In this document: positions 32,835 to 41,469 of the stretch, in pieces
Position numbering within the stretch: the stretch's first letter is position 1
Layout of the letters: each line of letters starts with the position of its first letter
NCBI GenBank assembly: GCA_965218775.1
Contig: CBDCLS010000006.1
Location: 2,232,001-2,296,000 of the forward strand
Reading direction: 5' to 3'
Source: CAUZIZ01 sp965218775
GTDB taxonomy: Bacteria; Acidobacteriota; UBA6911; RPQK01; JAJDTT01
Length of the DNA stretch: 64,000 nucleotides
Notes under the pieces: generated by a model
What the model was told of the DNA's origin: nothing
The model's database searches: none
Seen by the model: only the letters and a program-made list of their open reading frames with translations
Program-made: the position numbers and the translations under genes

Positions 32835-33623
32835 ATGAGACGGAACAAGCTGCGAGAAGCCTTGAACGCAGGACGCCCCACCATTGGAACCCACGTCCAG
32901 AGCTCCTGGCCTTCGATCGTGGAGGTAATTGGACATACCGGAGTCTGTGACTATATCGAGTTCATTGCAGAGTATGCCCCCTTTGATCTCTACGCCCTGG
33001 AGAACTTTTGCCGGGCAGTGGAGTTGATGGATATGACGGCGATGATCAAGCTCGATCAGGAACCCCGGCGCTTCCTGGCCCAACGTTCGATCGGAATGGG
33101 GTTCCAGAGCGTCCTCTTCGCCGACTGCCGCAACGTCGAGGACGCCCGTGAGTGTGTACGAAGCGTCCGTCCCGAGACACCCGAAGACGGGGGCTTCCAC
33201 GGAGTTGGCGTACGACGCAACAGCTACATGGTGCAGGGGGGTACCCAGGAGTACGTTCAGGCGCTCAACGACATCGTGATCGTGCTGATGGTCGAAAAGG
33301 GATCGGCCGTCGACCAACTCGACGAGATCCTGGATCTCGGGGAAATCGATATGGTCCAGTGGGGACCGGCAGATTACTGCCTGAGCACCGGCCAGCCCGG
33401 CGCCTACAACGAACCTCGCGTAAAGGCCGTAGAACGTCAGGTGATCGAAACCTGTCTCTCCAAAGGGATCCCCCCTCGGGCAGAAATCGAAACCGTGGAC
33501 CGAGCCAAGTACTATCTCGATCTGGGAGTCAAACACTTCTGCCTGGGAACCGACATCATGATTCTACACTCGTGGATCAAGGAGAACGGGGAGAAGCTGC
33601 AGAAGACAATCTCAGACTACTAG
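32835..33623 (+). CDS. HpcH/HpaI-family aldolase
   Basis: 262 residues, start at ATG 32835 with TTGGAGG upstream, 24 bp after mtnC. The HpcH/HpaI fold is shown by RPTIGTHVQSSWPSIVEV, FIAEYAPFDLYALEN, MIKLDQEPRRFLAQRS and GIPPRAEIETVDRAK. This family splits or forms 2-oxo acids with a divalent metal. The expected catalytic Arg/His region is somewhat altered and the usual mid-protein E...E metal pair appears as VEKGS and WGPAD, so the substrate may be unusual. Placement at the end of mtnBDC suggests a link to methylthio-sugar or 2-oxo-acid products of salvage; that is inference. Confidence 0.8.
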   Translation: MRRNKLREALNAGRPTIGTHVQSSWPSIVEVIGHTGVCDYIEFIAEYAPFDLYALENFCRAVELMDMTAMIKLDQEPRRFLAQRSIGMGFQSVLFADCRNVEDARECVRSVRPETPEDGGFHGVGVRRNSYMVQGGTQEYVQALNDIVIVLMVEKGSAVDQLDEILDLGEIDMVQWGPADYCLSTGQPGAYNEPRVKAVERQVIETCLSKGIPPRAEIETVDRAKYYLDLGVKHFCLGTDIMILHSWIKENGEKLQKTISDY

Positions 33624-34524
33624 CGTTCGAAAAGGCGAGGGTGACGAAGGGGACTCCGACAAGTTATGCCCGCTGGGAGCCACCCGGCCACCGGCCGTGG
33701 CTTCTACGGGTCTCGGCCCGATTTCTTGGGTCGGACCCAAACGGATCACGATCCAACCCTAGCCCGAACTTCTCACGATTGACCCAGTGCAAACTCGCTT
33801 AGGATATCCGAGGACCTGCGTTGCCAGTCCTGGATCTCTTCCCCGCAACCATTGCAGAGGGCAAAGCGTGAGAAGTCCAGGCTAGCAGACTCCCAACGGA
33901 ACGCCCTTCTGTCTTCATATCGGTGTCGCTCGGGCCCGCATTAGTGGGGTTTGGCAGCTTGAAGTGAGTCGTACATACTAGACGAGAACGCCCACCACGA
34001 AACCCAGCAGGATTCCCGACCAGAAGGTCAGTGCAACTCCACTGTGAGAGTTAGGAAGCAACGAGGCAACGGATTCCAAACGCCTACCTGCCTCGATCCA
34101 GGACGCGATGCTTAGGTCTTGTGTTCGATGCGAGCAAGTGCCAGCAGAAGCAGATGCAACCTCTGGTTCCGCTGGTTCCGCTGGCCGATCAGGTACACCA
34201 TAGCCCATTTGAGTCCTCCCCTGGTCGAGCTTTCTCGCCGCCGAGCCACGCATTTCAGGGTTCTTCTGAGGCTGACTATGCCCCCCTGAATCACTCAACC
34301 CTATGCCACTTCTTCCATTTTAGACCCGGGGGAAATCCAGTCGCAGTGAGCATGGTCACCAGTGAAAAATAGTCCTGATCCACCGCGCCAGTCACCCCAG
34401 CGACATGCGAGGGTTGGCTTGAAATGGCCTATTCCGAATGGCTATGATCTGTCTGGATCCTCTTTAGCTACTTCGCCTCCCGTTTCCGGAAGCTGGAAGC
34501 GAACCCGAACTGGAGCTGTTAGCC
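33624..34524. other. 900-bp gap with gene fragments only
   Basis: No full gene is convincing. One tail with a CxxC motif is listed separately at 33773-33940. A minus frame at 34298-33978 ends in a single membrane helix (VALTFWSGILLGFVVGVLV) but its N-terminal part is low-complexity (PAEPAEPE) and lacks a ribosome binding site. The region may be a decayed locus. Confidence 0.4.
33773..33940 (-). pseudogene. Possible C-terminal fragment with zinc-knuckle motif
   Basis: The minus frame ending TGA at 33773 reads CGPERHRYEDRRAF, RWESASLDFSRFALCNGCGE and EIQDWQRRSSDILSEF. It has a CxxC pair and a protein-like composition, but an in-frame TAA precedes it and no start exists. It may be the 3' end of a broken gene. 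Not recognised. Confidence 0.3.
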
Positions 34525-35544
34525 GTGACCGATAGCGCATCCCAACTTCGAGTCTTGGTTACCGACTATGCCTGGGAGAGTCTCGAACCTGAAAGAGAGA
34601 TCCTCCGAACAGCCGGGGCTGAGCTGGTGGTTGCTACCACCGGTGACGAAGAGGAGCTAATCCGCCTTGCAGGGGATGTAGACGCGATCCTCACCTGTTG
34701 GAAGTCCGTCACCAGAAAGGTGATCGAGCGGGCTCGGGCTTGCCAGATCGTCGGACGCTACGGCATCGGCCTGGACAACATCGACGTCTCTTACGCTACC
34801 GAGTCGGGGATCCTGGTCACCAATGTGCCCGCCTACTGCCTCGAAGAGGTATCGGATCAGGCCATGGCGCTATTACTTGCCTGCGCCCGGAAGGTGGTCT
34901 TTTTCGATAGGGCCATCAAGGGAGGGGAGTACTCTCTGCAGCTCGGATCTCCACTGTATCGGATCCGCGGAAGAACCCTGGGAATCCTGGGCTTTGGAAA
35001 GATCGGCCGCACGCTTTACCGCAAGGCATCCGGATTCGGTCTCAAGACAATCGTTTTCGACCCCTATCTGGATCCCGGGTCGATTGAGGACTACGACGTC
35101 ACCTTGGTCGACTTCGATCGGCTACTTCGGGAAAGCGACTTTATCTCGATCCACGCGCCTCTTTCTCCAGAAACCGAGAATCTCTTTGGCCTTTCGGCCT
35201 TCCGGCAGATGAAAAATACCGCATTTGTCATAAACACGTCCAGGGGCGGAGTCATCGATTCCGCAGGACTGCTCGAGGCCCTGGAGCAGGGCGAGATCGC
35301 GGGCGCAGCACTTGACGTTCTTCCCGAAGAGCCTCCTCAGGTAGACGATCCCTTGATCCACCATCCCAAGACGATCGTCACTCCCCACGCAGCTTTCTAC
35401 TCCGAAGAATCTGTCCTGGACCTGCAAAGAATCGCCGCCAGACAGATCGCTGACGCGCTTTCCGGAAAACTTCCAGAGTCTGTCGTCAATCGAGAAGTGC
35501 TCGACCAACCGAATCTGCGGGCCAGACTAGAGCTTCCTGGGTAG
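34525..35544 (+). CDS. D-2-hydroxyacid dehydrogenase (PGDH/CtBP-like)
   Basis: 339 residues from GTG 34525. NAD-binding Rossmann motif GILGFGKIGRTL; catalytic set Arg in INTSRGGVID, Glu in DVLPEEPPQ and His in TPHAAFYS. Other family marks are RYGIGLDNIDV and VPAYCLEEVSDQAM. No ACT regulatory domain follows, so it is not a classical SerA. The sequence style (CtBP/PGDH-like with LEEVSDQAMAL) matches dehydrogenases of uncertain 2-hydroxyacid specificity. It stands alone, 900 bp from the mtn operon. Confidence 0.87.
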   Translation: MTDSASQLRVLVTDYAWESLEPEREILRTAGAELVVATTGDEEELIRLAGDVDAILTCWKSVTRKVIERARACQIVGRYGIGLDNIDVSYATESGILVTNVPAYCLEEVSDQAMALLLACARKVVFFDRAIKGGEYSLQLGSPLYRIRGRTLGILGFGKIGRTLYRKASGFGLKTIVFDPYLDPGSIEDYDVTLVDFDRLLRESDFISIHAPLSPETENLFGLSAFRQMKNTAFVINTSRGGVIDSAGLLEALEQGEIAGAALDVLPEEPPQVDDPLIHHPKTIVTPHAAFYSEESVLDLQRIAARQIADALSGKLPESVVNREVLDQPNLRARLELPG

Positions 35545-35754
35545 CCCTCGCTTCGAACGACTTTACCATCCTCCCAACGTCAGAACAGACACCTACAACC
35601 TGGTCGGACAACTGTCGGGTTTAGAACAGAAAAGAAACCAAACGGCCTGCCCAGGGAATTTCCGGTGCTACACTTCTTGTAGGGAGCTGGGATTCTCACA
35701 CTGGATCGATCGAGAATCTCGAATTCGGGTCTCTACTTTGGAGGTGAGAAGAAA

Positions 35755-36135
35755 ATGAAACAAGCTATGTTCCTGGTAGTCGCGCTCTTTATTTCGGGTC
35801 TGGCTCTTTCCGGAGATCAGGAAACCAAAGACGGGATTCTCTCCGACACTGCCTGCAGCAAGAACGCCAAAGACCCAGAAAAGACCTCCATGCACACCAA
35901 AATGTGTGCCCTTATGGAGTCCTGTAAGGCGAGTGGCTATGGACTCATCACTGCAGACGGCCTGTTTCTGAAGTTTGATAAAGCTGGTGACGAAATGGCG
36001 CTGGCCCTCCTGGAAGCCACCAAGAAAGAGGCCCACCTGTCGATCAAAGTGACAGCAGACTTTTCGACTGATCCGATCGCCGTCAGCAAGATTGAGGACG
36101 CCCCAAGAGAAGGATCAGGGCCTCCGATCAGGTAG
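35755..36135 (+). CDS. Small secreted protein with Cys pattern
   Basis: 126 residues, good ribosome binding site (GGAGGTGAG). A clear signal peptide (MKQAMFLVVALFISGLALSG) is followed by GILSDTACSKNAKD, HTKMCALMESCKASGYGLI and a C-terminal VTADFSTDPIAVSKIED. This resembles a family of small exported proteins frequent in Acidobacteria, with G-x-[IV]-S-D-x-x-C and a C...K-C/C...C core. Function unknown. Confidence 0.75.
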   Translation: MKQAMFLVVALFISGLALSGDQETKDGILSDTACSKNAKDPEKTSMHTKMCALMESCKASGYGLITADGLFLKFDKAGDEMALALLEATKKEAHLSIKVTADFSTDPIAVSKIEDAPREGSGPPIR

Positions 36136-36149
36136 GTCTAGTTTCCCCC

Positions 36150-36228
36150 ATCAAAGTCTTTCTCTTTCGAGCCTCTGGCTCGACGAACGGCGGCCTGGAG
36201 ACCACCGCTACGAGCCGGTTCCGAAACT
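36150..36228. repeat. Palindromic repeat family P, copy 2 (partial)
   Basis: CGAGCCTCTGGCTCG hairpin followed by GGCGGCCTGGAGACCACCGCTACG matches the right half of the family; the left stem is lost. The element runs into the galM coding end: the TAG stop of galM (36208-36210) is the complement of its CTA. Confidence 0.65.
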
Positions 36229-37383
36229 GAAAACAACTTCATGGCGATAAATGTCGCCCGGCCGTAGGATGACCGAGGGCCAGTCTGGGCGCCCTTCTTT
36301 ATTGATAGCGTCTGGGTAGTGCTGAGTCTCCAAACAGAAACCTGCGTGTTTCTTGTAGACAGCACCCCCTTTCCCCTTCAGGGAACCATCGAGGAAGTTC
36401 CCGCTGTAGAGTTGGACTCCGGGAGCGGTCGTGTGGACTTCCATGCTGCGCCCTGAGATCGGTTCGACCACTCTGGCGGCCAGCCTCAATTGACCGGGTT
36501 GGCCCAAGAGCACATAATTGTGATCATATCCTCCGGGGTCGCCTTCTGTGATCCCGGGAAGCTGTCCGATGTCCTGGCCCAGAGTCTTGGGACGGGTGAA
36601 ATCCAAAGGGGTACCCTCCACCAGAGCAATCTCACCGGTCGGGACCCTGAAGGGATCTGTTGCCGTATAGGCTTCGGCTCGGAGCGACAGCTGGTGGCCC
36701 AGGCTGTCTGCAGCATCGTGTCCTGCCAGGTTCCAATAACTGTGATTGGCCAGGTTGACGATGGTGGGAGCATCGGAGCGAGCAACCATTTCCAGCTTCA
36801 GCTCATTGTTCCCGGTAAGGGTATAGGTCACCGAAGCGGTCAGCTCGCCAGGATACCCCTCTTCCCCGCTCGGACTCGTGTACTCCAGGGTCAGGGAGAC
36901 GCTTTCGTGTGATTCCTCTTCCGTAGTGACCTGCCAGACCTTCTTGTCAAAGCCGACCTCTCCACCGTGAAGATGGCTGGGACCGTTGTTCCTTGCCAGC
37001 GTGTATTCCTTCCCGTCGAGCCGAAAGCTACCCCCGCCGATGCGGTTCGCCACTCGTCCCACGGTGCATCCAAAGTAGGGATGGCCAGACACGTAATCCT
37101 CCAGCCGGTCGAAGCCCAGGACAACATCCGCAGTTTCGCCGTTACGACCGGGGACGTGAAGTTCGGTAAGGATCGTCCCATAGTTGGTGATCCTCGCCAG
37201 CATGCCCTGGCTGTTCTTGAGGGTGTAGAGGAACACCTCTTCCCCATCCACCTCGCCCCACCGGACCCGTTCGAGACCCTTCTCTGATCCCTTATCCAAC
37301 TCGGCTGGCACATCGTTCTCCTGACCGTACGCTGCGGCCGCTACCAGGACAATCATCATCAGTTTCCATGGGTACCGTGGCAT
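36208..37383 (-). CDS. galM: Exported aldose 1-epimerase (galactose mutarotase)
   Basis: 391 residues. An N-terminal signal peptide (MMIVLVAAAAYGQ) indicates export, unlike the cytosolic E. coli enzyme. Epimerase motifs are GTILTELHVPGRNGE, GRVANRIGGGSF, the catalytic His in VNLANHSYWNLAG and the Glu region near the C-terminus (GVQLYSGNFLDGSL; FCLETQHYPDA). It interconverts alpha and beta anomers of hexoses. The gene ends inside a palindromic repeat, so its last residues (FSFGTGS) and stop come partly from that element. Confidence 0.92.
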   Translation of the reverse strand: MPRYPWKLMMIVLVAAAAYGQENDVPAELDKGSEKGLERVRWGEVDGEEVFLYTLKNSQGMLARITNYGTILTELHVPGRNGETADVVLGFDRLEDYVSGHPYFGCTVGRVANRIGGGSFRLDGKEYTLARNNGPSHLHGGEVGFDKKVWQVTTEEESHESVSLTLEYTSPSGEEGYPGELTASVTYTLTGNNELKLEMVARSDAPTIVNLANHSYWNLAGHDAADSLGHQLSLRAEAYTATDPFRVPTGEIALVEGTPLDFTRPKTLGQDIGQLPGITEGDPGGYDHNYVLLGQPGQLRLAARVVEPISGRSMEVHTTAPGVQLYSGNFLDGSLKGKGGAVYKKHAGFCLETQHYPDAINKEGRPDWPSVILRPGDIYRHEVVFSFGTGS

Positions 37384-37512
37384 AGCAGCTCCTTGAATAG
37401 TTCACTTTTGACTTCGATTCGCCCTATGATGTAGATTCTAACTTGCCTTGTGGACCTTCGCGACCGCAGCCACCAACACTGACTGCTCGGCTCCTCCCTG
37501 GGGGGTAATCTC

Positions 37513-38865
37513 GTGCTGAGGCTCGATGGACCCATCTCCGTTCCGCTTTGTCAAGGACTGAGCCGCCGGGACTTCCTACACGCCGGCTCCCTGGCCTTTC
37601 TGGGATTGACCCTACCCGAACTGGAGCTCTTGAAGGCCCGAGGACTGGCAGATCCATCCAACCAGATGAACTGCATTTTCCTCCTGCTGCTCGGAGGAGT
37701 CCCCCAGCTCGACACCTGGGATATGAAACCCGACGCTCCCGCCGAGATAAGGGGACCCTACCAACCCATCTCTACCCAAACACCGGGCATTCAGATCTCG
37801 CAGCTCTTCCCGCGGATGGCTCAGCACACCAACAAACTGGCCCTCATCCGATCCTTCCATCACACCAACCCGGCTCACCCCCAGGCACAGCAGTGGATGC
37901 AGACCGGAAGACCTCCATCTGCGGGAATCGAATACCCCCATCTGGGCTGTGTGGTGGAGAAACTGAGCAAGGCCAGGGGAGACCTCCCCTCCCACATCCT
38001 ACTTCCGTTCAAACCCAAACGAGGACAATCTGCGGGCTTCCTGGGTAAGACTCACGAACCCTTCGTTATCGATTCTGATCCTTCCAATCGAGAGTTCCAA
38101 GTCCGGGACCTGCTACCTCCCGACTATGTCTCGGCGCTGCGGGTCGAGAGACGACTGGGGTTTCGGCGTCTTGTCGATCGTGCCTTCAAGAGATTCGAGG
38201 AAGGCAGTACTCCTACACGACTTCTAGACTCCAACTTTGCTCAAGCCTATCAAATCATCTCTTCCTCCGAGGCTCGTGAAGCCTTCGATTTGGAGCTGGA
38301 ACCGGAGAAGCTACGCCGCCGATACGGAATGAATCAGTTCGGACAGAGTTGCCTGCTAGCGAGAAGACTGGTGGAACGTGGTGTGCGGTTTGTTACGGTC
38401 AACATGTTCGACGATCTGGCCGGATCCTGGGATATCCACGGCCAGGCCCCTTTCGCATCCCTGACGGCCCTGGATTCGCTGGGGCCAAGTTTTGATAACG
38501 GTTTCAGCACCTTGATTGAAGACCTGCACGACCGAGGGCTGTTGGATAACACCCTGGTGGTGGCAACGGGTGAGTTCGGCCGCAGCCCGAAGGTCAATCC
38601 AGCCGGAGGACGCGATCATTGGCCCGCCTGCGGTACGCTCGTATTCTCAGGCGGAGGAGTGGTGGGCGGACAGGTCATAGGCTCCTCTAACAGCATCGCG
38701 AGCGAACCGAAGGACCGGCCTGTCAGCCCCGACGAGATTCTGGCTAGTATCTATCGAGCGTTGGGCATCAGCCTTCATACTGAGCTCCCGGGACCCGGCA
38801 ACCGACCCGTTCCGATCGTGGAGATCGGTGTCGAACCCATCCATGAGCTGTTCGGATCAGCATGA
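37513..38865 (+). CDS. DUF1501 exported protein (Tat signal)
   Basis: 450 residues from GTG 37513. The N-terminus carries a twin-arginine signal (SRRDFLHAGSLAFLGL). DUF1501 features follow: IFLLLLGGVPQLDTWDMKPDAP, ALIRSFHHTNPAHPQAQQWM, YGMNQFGQSCLLARRLVERG, VATGEFGRSPKVN and GRDHWPACGTLVFSGGGV. The fold is related to sulfatases/phosphatases. The next gene (DUF1549/DUF1553) overlaps by four bases (ATGA), the usual pairing in Planctomycetes, Verrucomicrobia and Acidobacteria. The biochemical role of the pair is unknown. Confidence 0.9.
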   Translation: MLRLDGPISVPLCQGLSRRDFLHAGSLAFLGLTLPELELLKARGLADPSNQMNCIFLLLLGGVPQLDTWDMKPDAPAEIRGPYQPISTQTPGIQISQLFPRMAQHTNKLALIRSFHHTNPAHPQAQQWMQTGRPPSAGIEYPHLGCVVEKLSKARGDLPSHILLPFKPKRGQSAGFLGKTHEPFVIDSDPSNREFQVRDLLPPDYVSALRVERRLGFRRLVDRAFKRFEEGSTPTRLLDSNFAQAYQIISSSEAREAFDLELEPEKLRRRYGMNQFGQSCLLARRLVERGVRFVTVNMFDDLAGSWDIHGQAPFASLTALDSLGPSFDNGFSTLIEDLHDRGLLDNTLVVATGEFGRSPKVNPAGGRDHWPACGTLVFSGGGVVGGQVIGSSNSIASEPKDRPVSPDEILASIYRALGISLHTELPGPGNRPVPIVEIGVEPIHELFGSA

Positions 38866-41327
38866 TCTCATCCTTGCTGCTCACTCTCGCCCTTGGCTCT
38901 CTTCCCCACCCTGGCGAGTTGTCCTTGACACCGGACTCATTGGTCCTCACCGGTCCTCGGGCCTCTCAGCGCCTACTCCTGCTCAGCACCAGTCCGACTC
39001 AGGGCTCATTGGCGGATCTGACTCGGGAGGCAAGCTTCGAGTCCTCCGACCCGGCGGTGGCCCGTATCGACGAAGCCGGCGTCGTCCACGCCGTCTCGGA
39101 TGGAGAGGCGCGTATCAGGGCTACAGCAGGAGACGCCAGATCGGCCTCGATCCAGGTCCGGGTGGAAAAGACGGGAGTGCCCTTCTCCTGGAGCTTTCGC
39201 ACCCACGTCCGGGCCGTGATGACCAAGACAGGCTGTAACTCCGGACCTTGTCACGGGGCAGGCGCAGGGCAGAACTACTTCAAATTGACGCTGCGTGGAT
39301 ACGCGCCTGAAGTGGACTACGATGCCCTGACCCGACAGGCCTCGGGACGACGCCTATCACTCCTGACACCCGCCCGGAGCCTGATGCTTCTCAAACCGAC
39401 GCTTGCGGTCGCCCACGGAGGGGGCAAGAGATTCGGTTCCAGCTCCCTCGAATACCAGATCCTGTCTCAGTGGATCGCGGCAGGAGCACCCCCTCCCCGC
39501 GACAGCGACCTGCGAGTAGAGAGACTCGAGGTCTTGCCAACTCATGCCACACTAAAACCGGGAGTTAACCATCAACTGCTGGTACGGGGATGGTTCTCCG
39601 ATGGCCACGTCGAAGATCTAACGCAATGGGCCAAGTACTCAAGCGGCGATGCCGGCGTCGCCGCCGTGACATCAGAAGGTCTGGTAAAGGTGGCCGGTCA
39701 CGGCGAGACCACAATTGCCATCTGGTGTCTTGACAGAGTCAGATCCGCCAGGATCACCGTACCGTTTCCCGAGGGGCCCTCGACCCAGATCTCCGAGGCA
39801 CCTGCAAGCCACAATTTCATCGACAGATTGGTCCTGAAAAAACTGAACGAACTCAAGATTCCCGCTTCAGGAACCTGCAATGACTCGGATTTCGTACGCC
39901 GTGCCTATCTGGACGCCATCGGCATACTGCCTACTCCAACCGAGGCAAAGCAGTTCCGGCTCGACCCCTCCCCGGACAAGCGGCAGCTACTGATAGACCA
40001 TCTCTTGACACGAACTGAATTCGTGGACTACTGGGCCTACCAATGGTCCGACCTCCTGCTCGTCTCCAGTTCGCGCCTGTCACGAGCGGCAATGCGCGCC
40101 TACTATCAGTGGATTCGCGAAAGCGTGGCTTCGAACAAGCCTTGGGACCAGTTCGTTCGCGACATCCTCACTGCTTCTGGAAGCAATTTTGAAAACGGTG
40201 CGGCCAACTACTACGTCCTCCACGACGAGCCGACAGCTTTGGCGGAGAACGCAACCCTTACCTTCATGGGTCTTTCCATCGGTTGCGCTCGCTGCCACAA
40301 CCATCCGTTGGACAAGTGGACTCAGGATCAGTACTACGCCCTATCCAGCTTTTTTTCCCGGGTGGGACGCAAGAACGACCTCTCTATCGGCTACGCCGAC
40401 AATCCCCGTTCTCTAGGCGAGACCACCATCTTCACGGCTGAGCGAGGCGAAGTAATCCATCCCCGACTTGGCCGCCCCCTTCCCCCTCGTCCCCTGGAAG
40501 GCGAGTTCACTCTCGAGGGTACCGATCGTCGTCAACGGCTGGCCAACTGGCTCACGTCTCCCCAGAATCACTATTTCCTGCGCTCCGTCGTCAACCGCAT
40601 CTGGGGCCACTTCATGGGTAGAGGTCTGGTAGAACCCGCCGATGACATGCGCGAAACCAATGCGGCCTCCAACCAGGAGTTGATGCAGGAGCTCACCGCT
40701 GAGTTCGCGGAACGGGGCTTCGACGTCAGGCAGCTCATCCGCACCATAATGAACTCGGCGACCTACCAGGCTAGCTCAGAGCCGGCATCACCGAGCCGCG
40801 ACGACAAGTTCTACTCTCACTACCGGATCAAGCGGTTGCCAGCAGAAGTGATCGTCGACATCATCTCGCAGGTGACGGGGGTTCCCCAGCAGTTCAAAGG
40901 ATATCCAGCCGGCATCAGAGCCGCCCAGCTGCCCGACTCCCGAGTCGACTCCTATGCCCTGACCGTCTTCGGAAGACCCCAGAGAAAGATCAGCAGCTAC
41001 GCCGAAAGAATCACGCATTCCACCGTTTCCCAGGTGCTCCACCTGGTAAATGGCGATGTCATCTCGGAAAAACTGGGATCGCCCGCAAGCACACTTAGTC
41101 ACCTGATCCACCGAGATCTCTCTGAGGAGGAGATCATTCGGGAGATCTACTGGATTTCACTCAGCAGGGCTCCGGGGAAGGATGAGCTCGACGAAATAAC
41201 AGCTGCCTTCAACGAGGCGATGGCTCCTGCCAGTTCCGGTGCTGAGAAAGTCCGCTTGAGACGAGAGGTGATGGAGGACTTCTGGGCCGGCCTCTTGATG
41301 GGAAAGGAGTTTCTATTCAACCACTAA
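38862..41327 (+). CDS. Ig-like/DUF1549/DUF1553 cytochrome-type protein
   Basis: 821 residues, ATGA overlap with the DUF1501 gene. After a short signal (SSLLLTLALGSL) come a BIG2-type Ig domain (SSDPAVARIDEAGVVHAVSDG), a Cys motif GCNSGPCHGAGAG, a second Ig-like region, DUF1549 (FIDRLVLKKLNEL, then AYLDAIGILPTPTEA) and DUF1553 (VNRIWGHFMGRGLVEP). Between them lies GCARCHNHPLDKWTQDQYY, a CxxCH haem-type site. These proteins are predicted to be periplasmic and redox-linked. Together with DUF1501 they form a widely conserved but uncharacterised pair. Confidence 0.9.
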   Translation: MISSLLLTLALGSLPHPGELSLTPDSLVLTGPRASQRLLLLSTSPTQGSLADLTREASFESSDPAVARIDEAGVVHAVSDGEARIRATAGDARSASIQVRVEKTGVPFSWSFRTHVRAVMTKTGCNSGPCHGAGAGQNYFKLTLRGYAPEVDYDALTRQASGRRLSLLTPARSLMLLKPTLAVAHGGGKRFGSSSLEYQILSQWIAAGAPPPRDSDLRVERLEVLPTHATLKPGVNHQLLVRGWFSDGHVEDLTQWAKYSSGDAGVAAVTSEGLVKVAGHGETTIAIWCLDRVRSARITVPFPEGPSTQISEAPASHNFIDRLVLKKLNELKIPASGTCNDSDFVRRAYLDAIGILPTPTEAKQFRLDPSPDKRQLLIDHLLTRTEFVDYWAYQWSDLLLVSSSRLSRAAMRAYYQWIRESVASNKPWDQFVRDILTASGSNFENGAANYYVLHDEPTALAENATLTFMGLSIGCARCHNHPLDKWTQDQYYALSSFFSRVGRKNDLSIGYADNPRSLGETTIFTAERGEVIHPRLGRPLPPRPLEGEFTLEGTDRRQRLANWLTSPQNHYFLRSVVNRIWGHFMGRGLVEPADDMRETNAASNQELMQELTAEFAERGFDVRQLIRTIMNSATYQASSEPASPSRDDKFYSHYRIKRLPAEVIVDIISQVTGVPQQFKGYPAGIRAAQLPDSRVDSYALTVFGRPQRKISSYAERITHSTVSQVLHLVNGDVISEKLGSPASTLSHLIHRDLSEEEIIREIYWISLSRAPGKDELDEITAAFNEAMAPASSGAEKVRLRREVMEDFWAGLLMGKEFLFNH

Positions 41328-41330
41328 GCC

Positions 41331-41441
41331 GAAACTTCATTTGCAGAAGTAGCTTTGGCCTCCAGGCCGAAGTCTTATTCTTCTGAGCCTTTGGCTCGGA
41401 CGGCGGCCTGGAGGCCACCGCTACGCCGGACCCGAAGTTTC
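41331..41441. repeat. Palindromic repeat family P, copy 3
   Basis: A complete 111-bp copy bounded by GAAACTTCAT and GAAGTTTC, with AGCTTTGGCCTCCAGGCCG, hairpin GAGCCTTTGGCTC and CGGCCTGGAGGCCACCGCTAC. It lies between the DUF1553 gene and the pre-peptidase gene without disturbing either. Confidence 0.85.
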
Positions 41442-41469
41442 TTTCTCGACCAAGCCGAAATTAGATTTG

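Noticed and set aside
33978..34298. 106-residue minus-strand frame ending in a membrane helix.
   Set aside because: The start region is low-complexity, no ribosome binding site is present, and only the C-terminal third looks protein-like.
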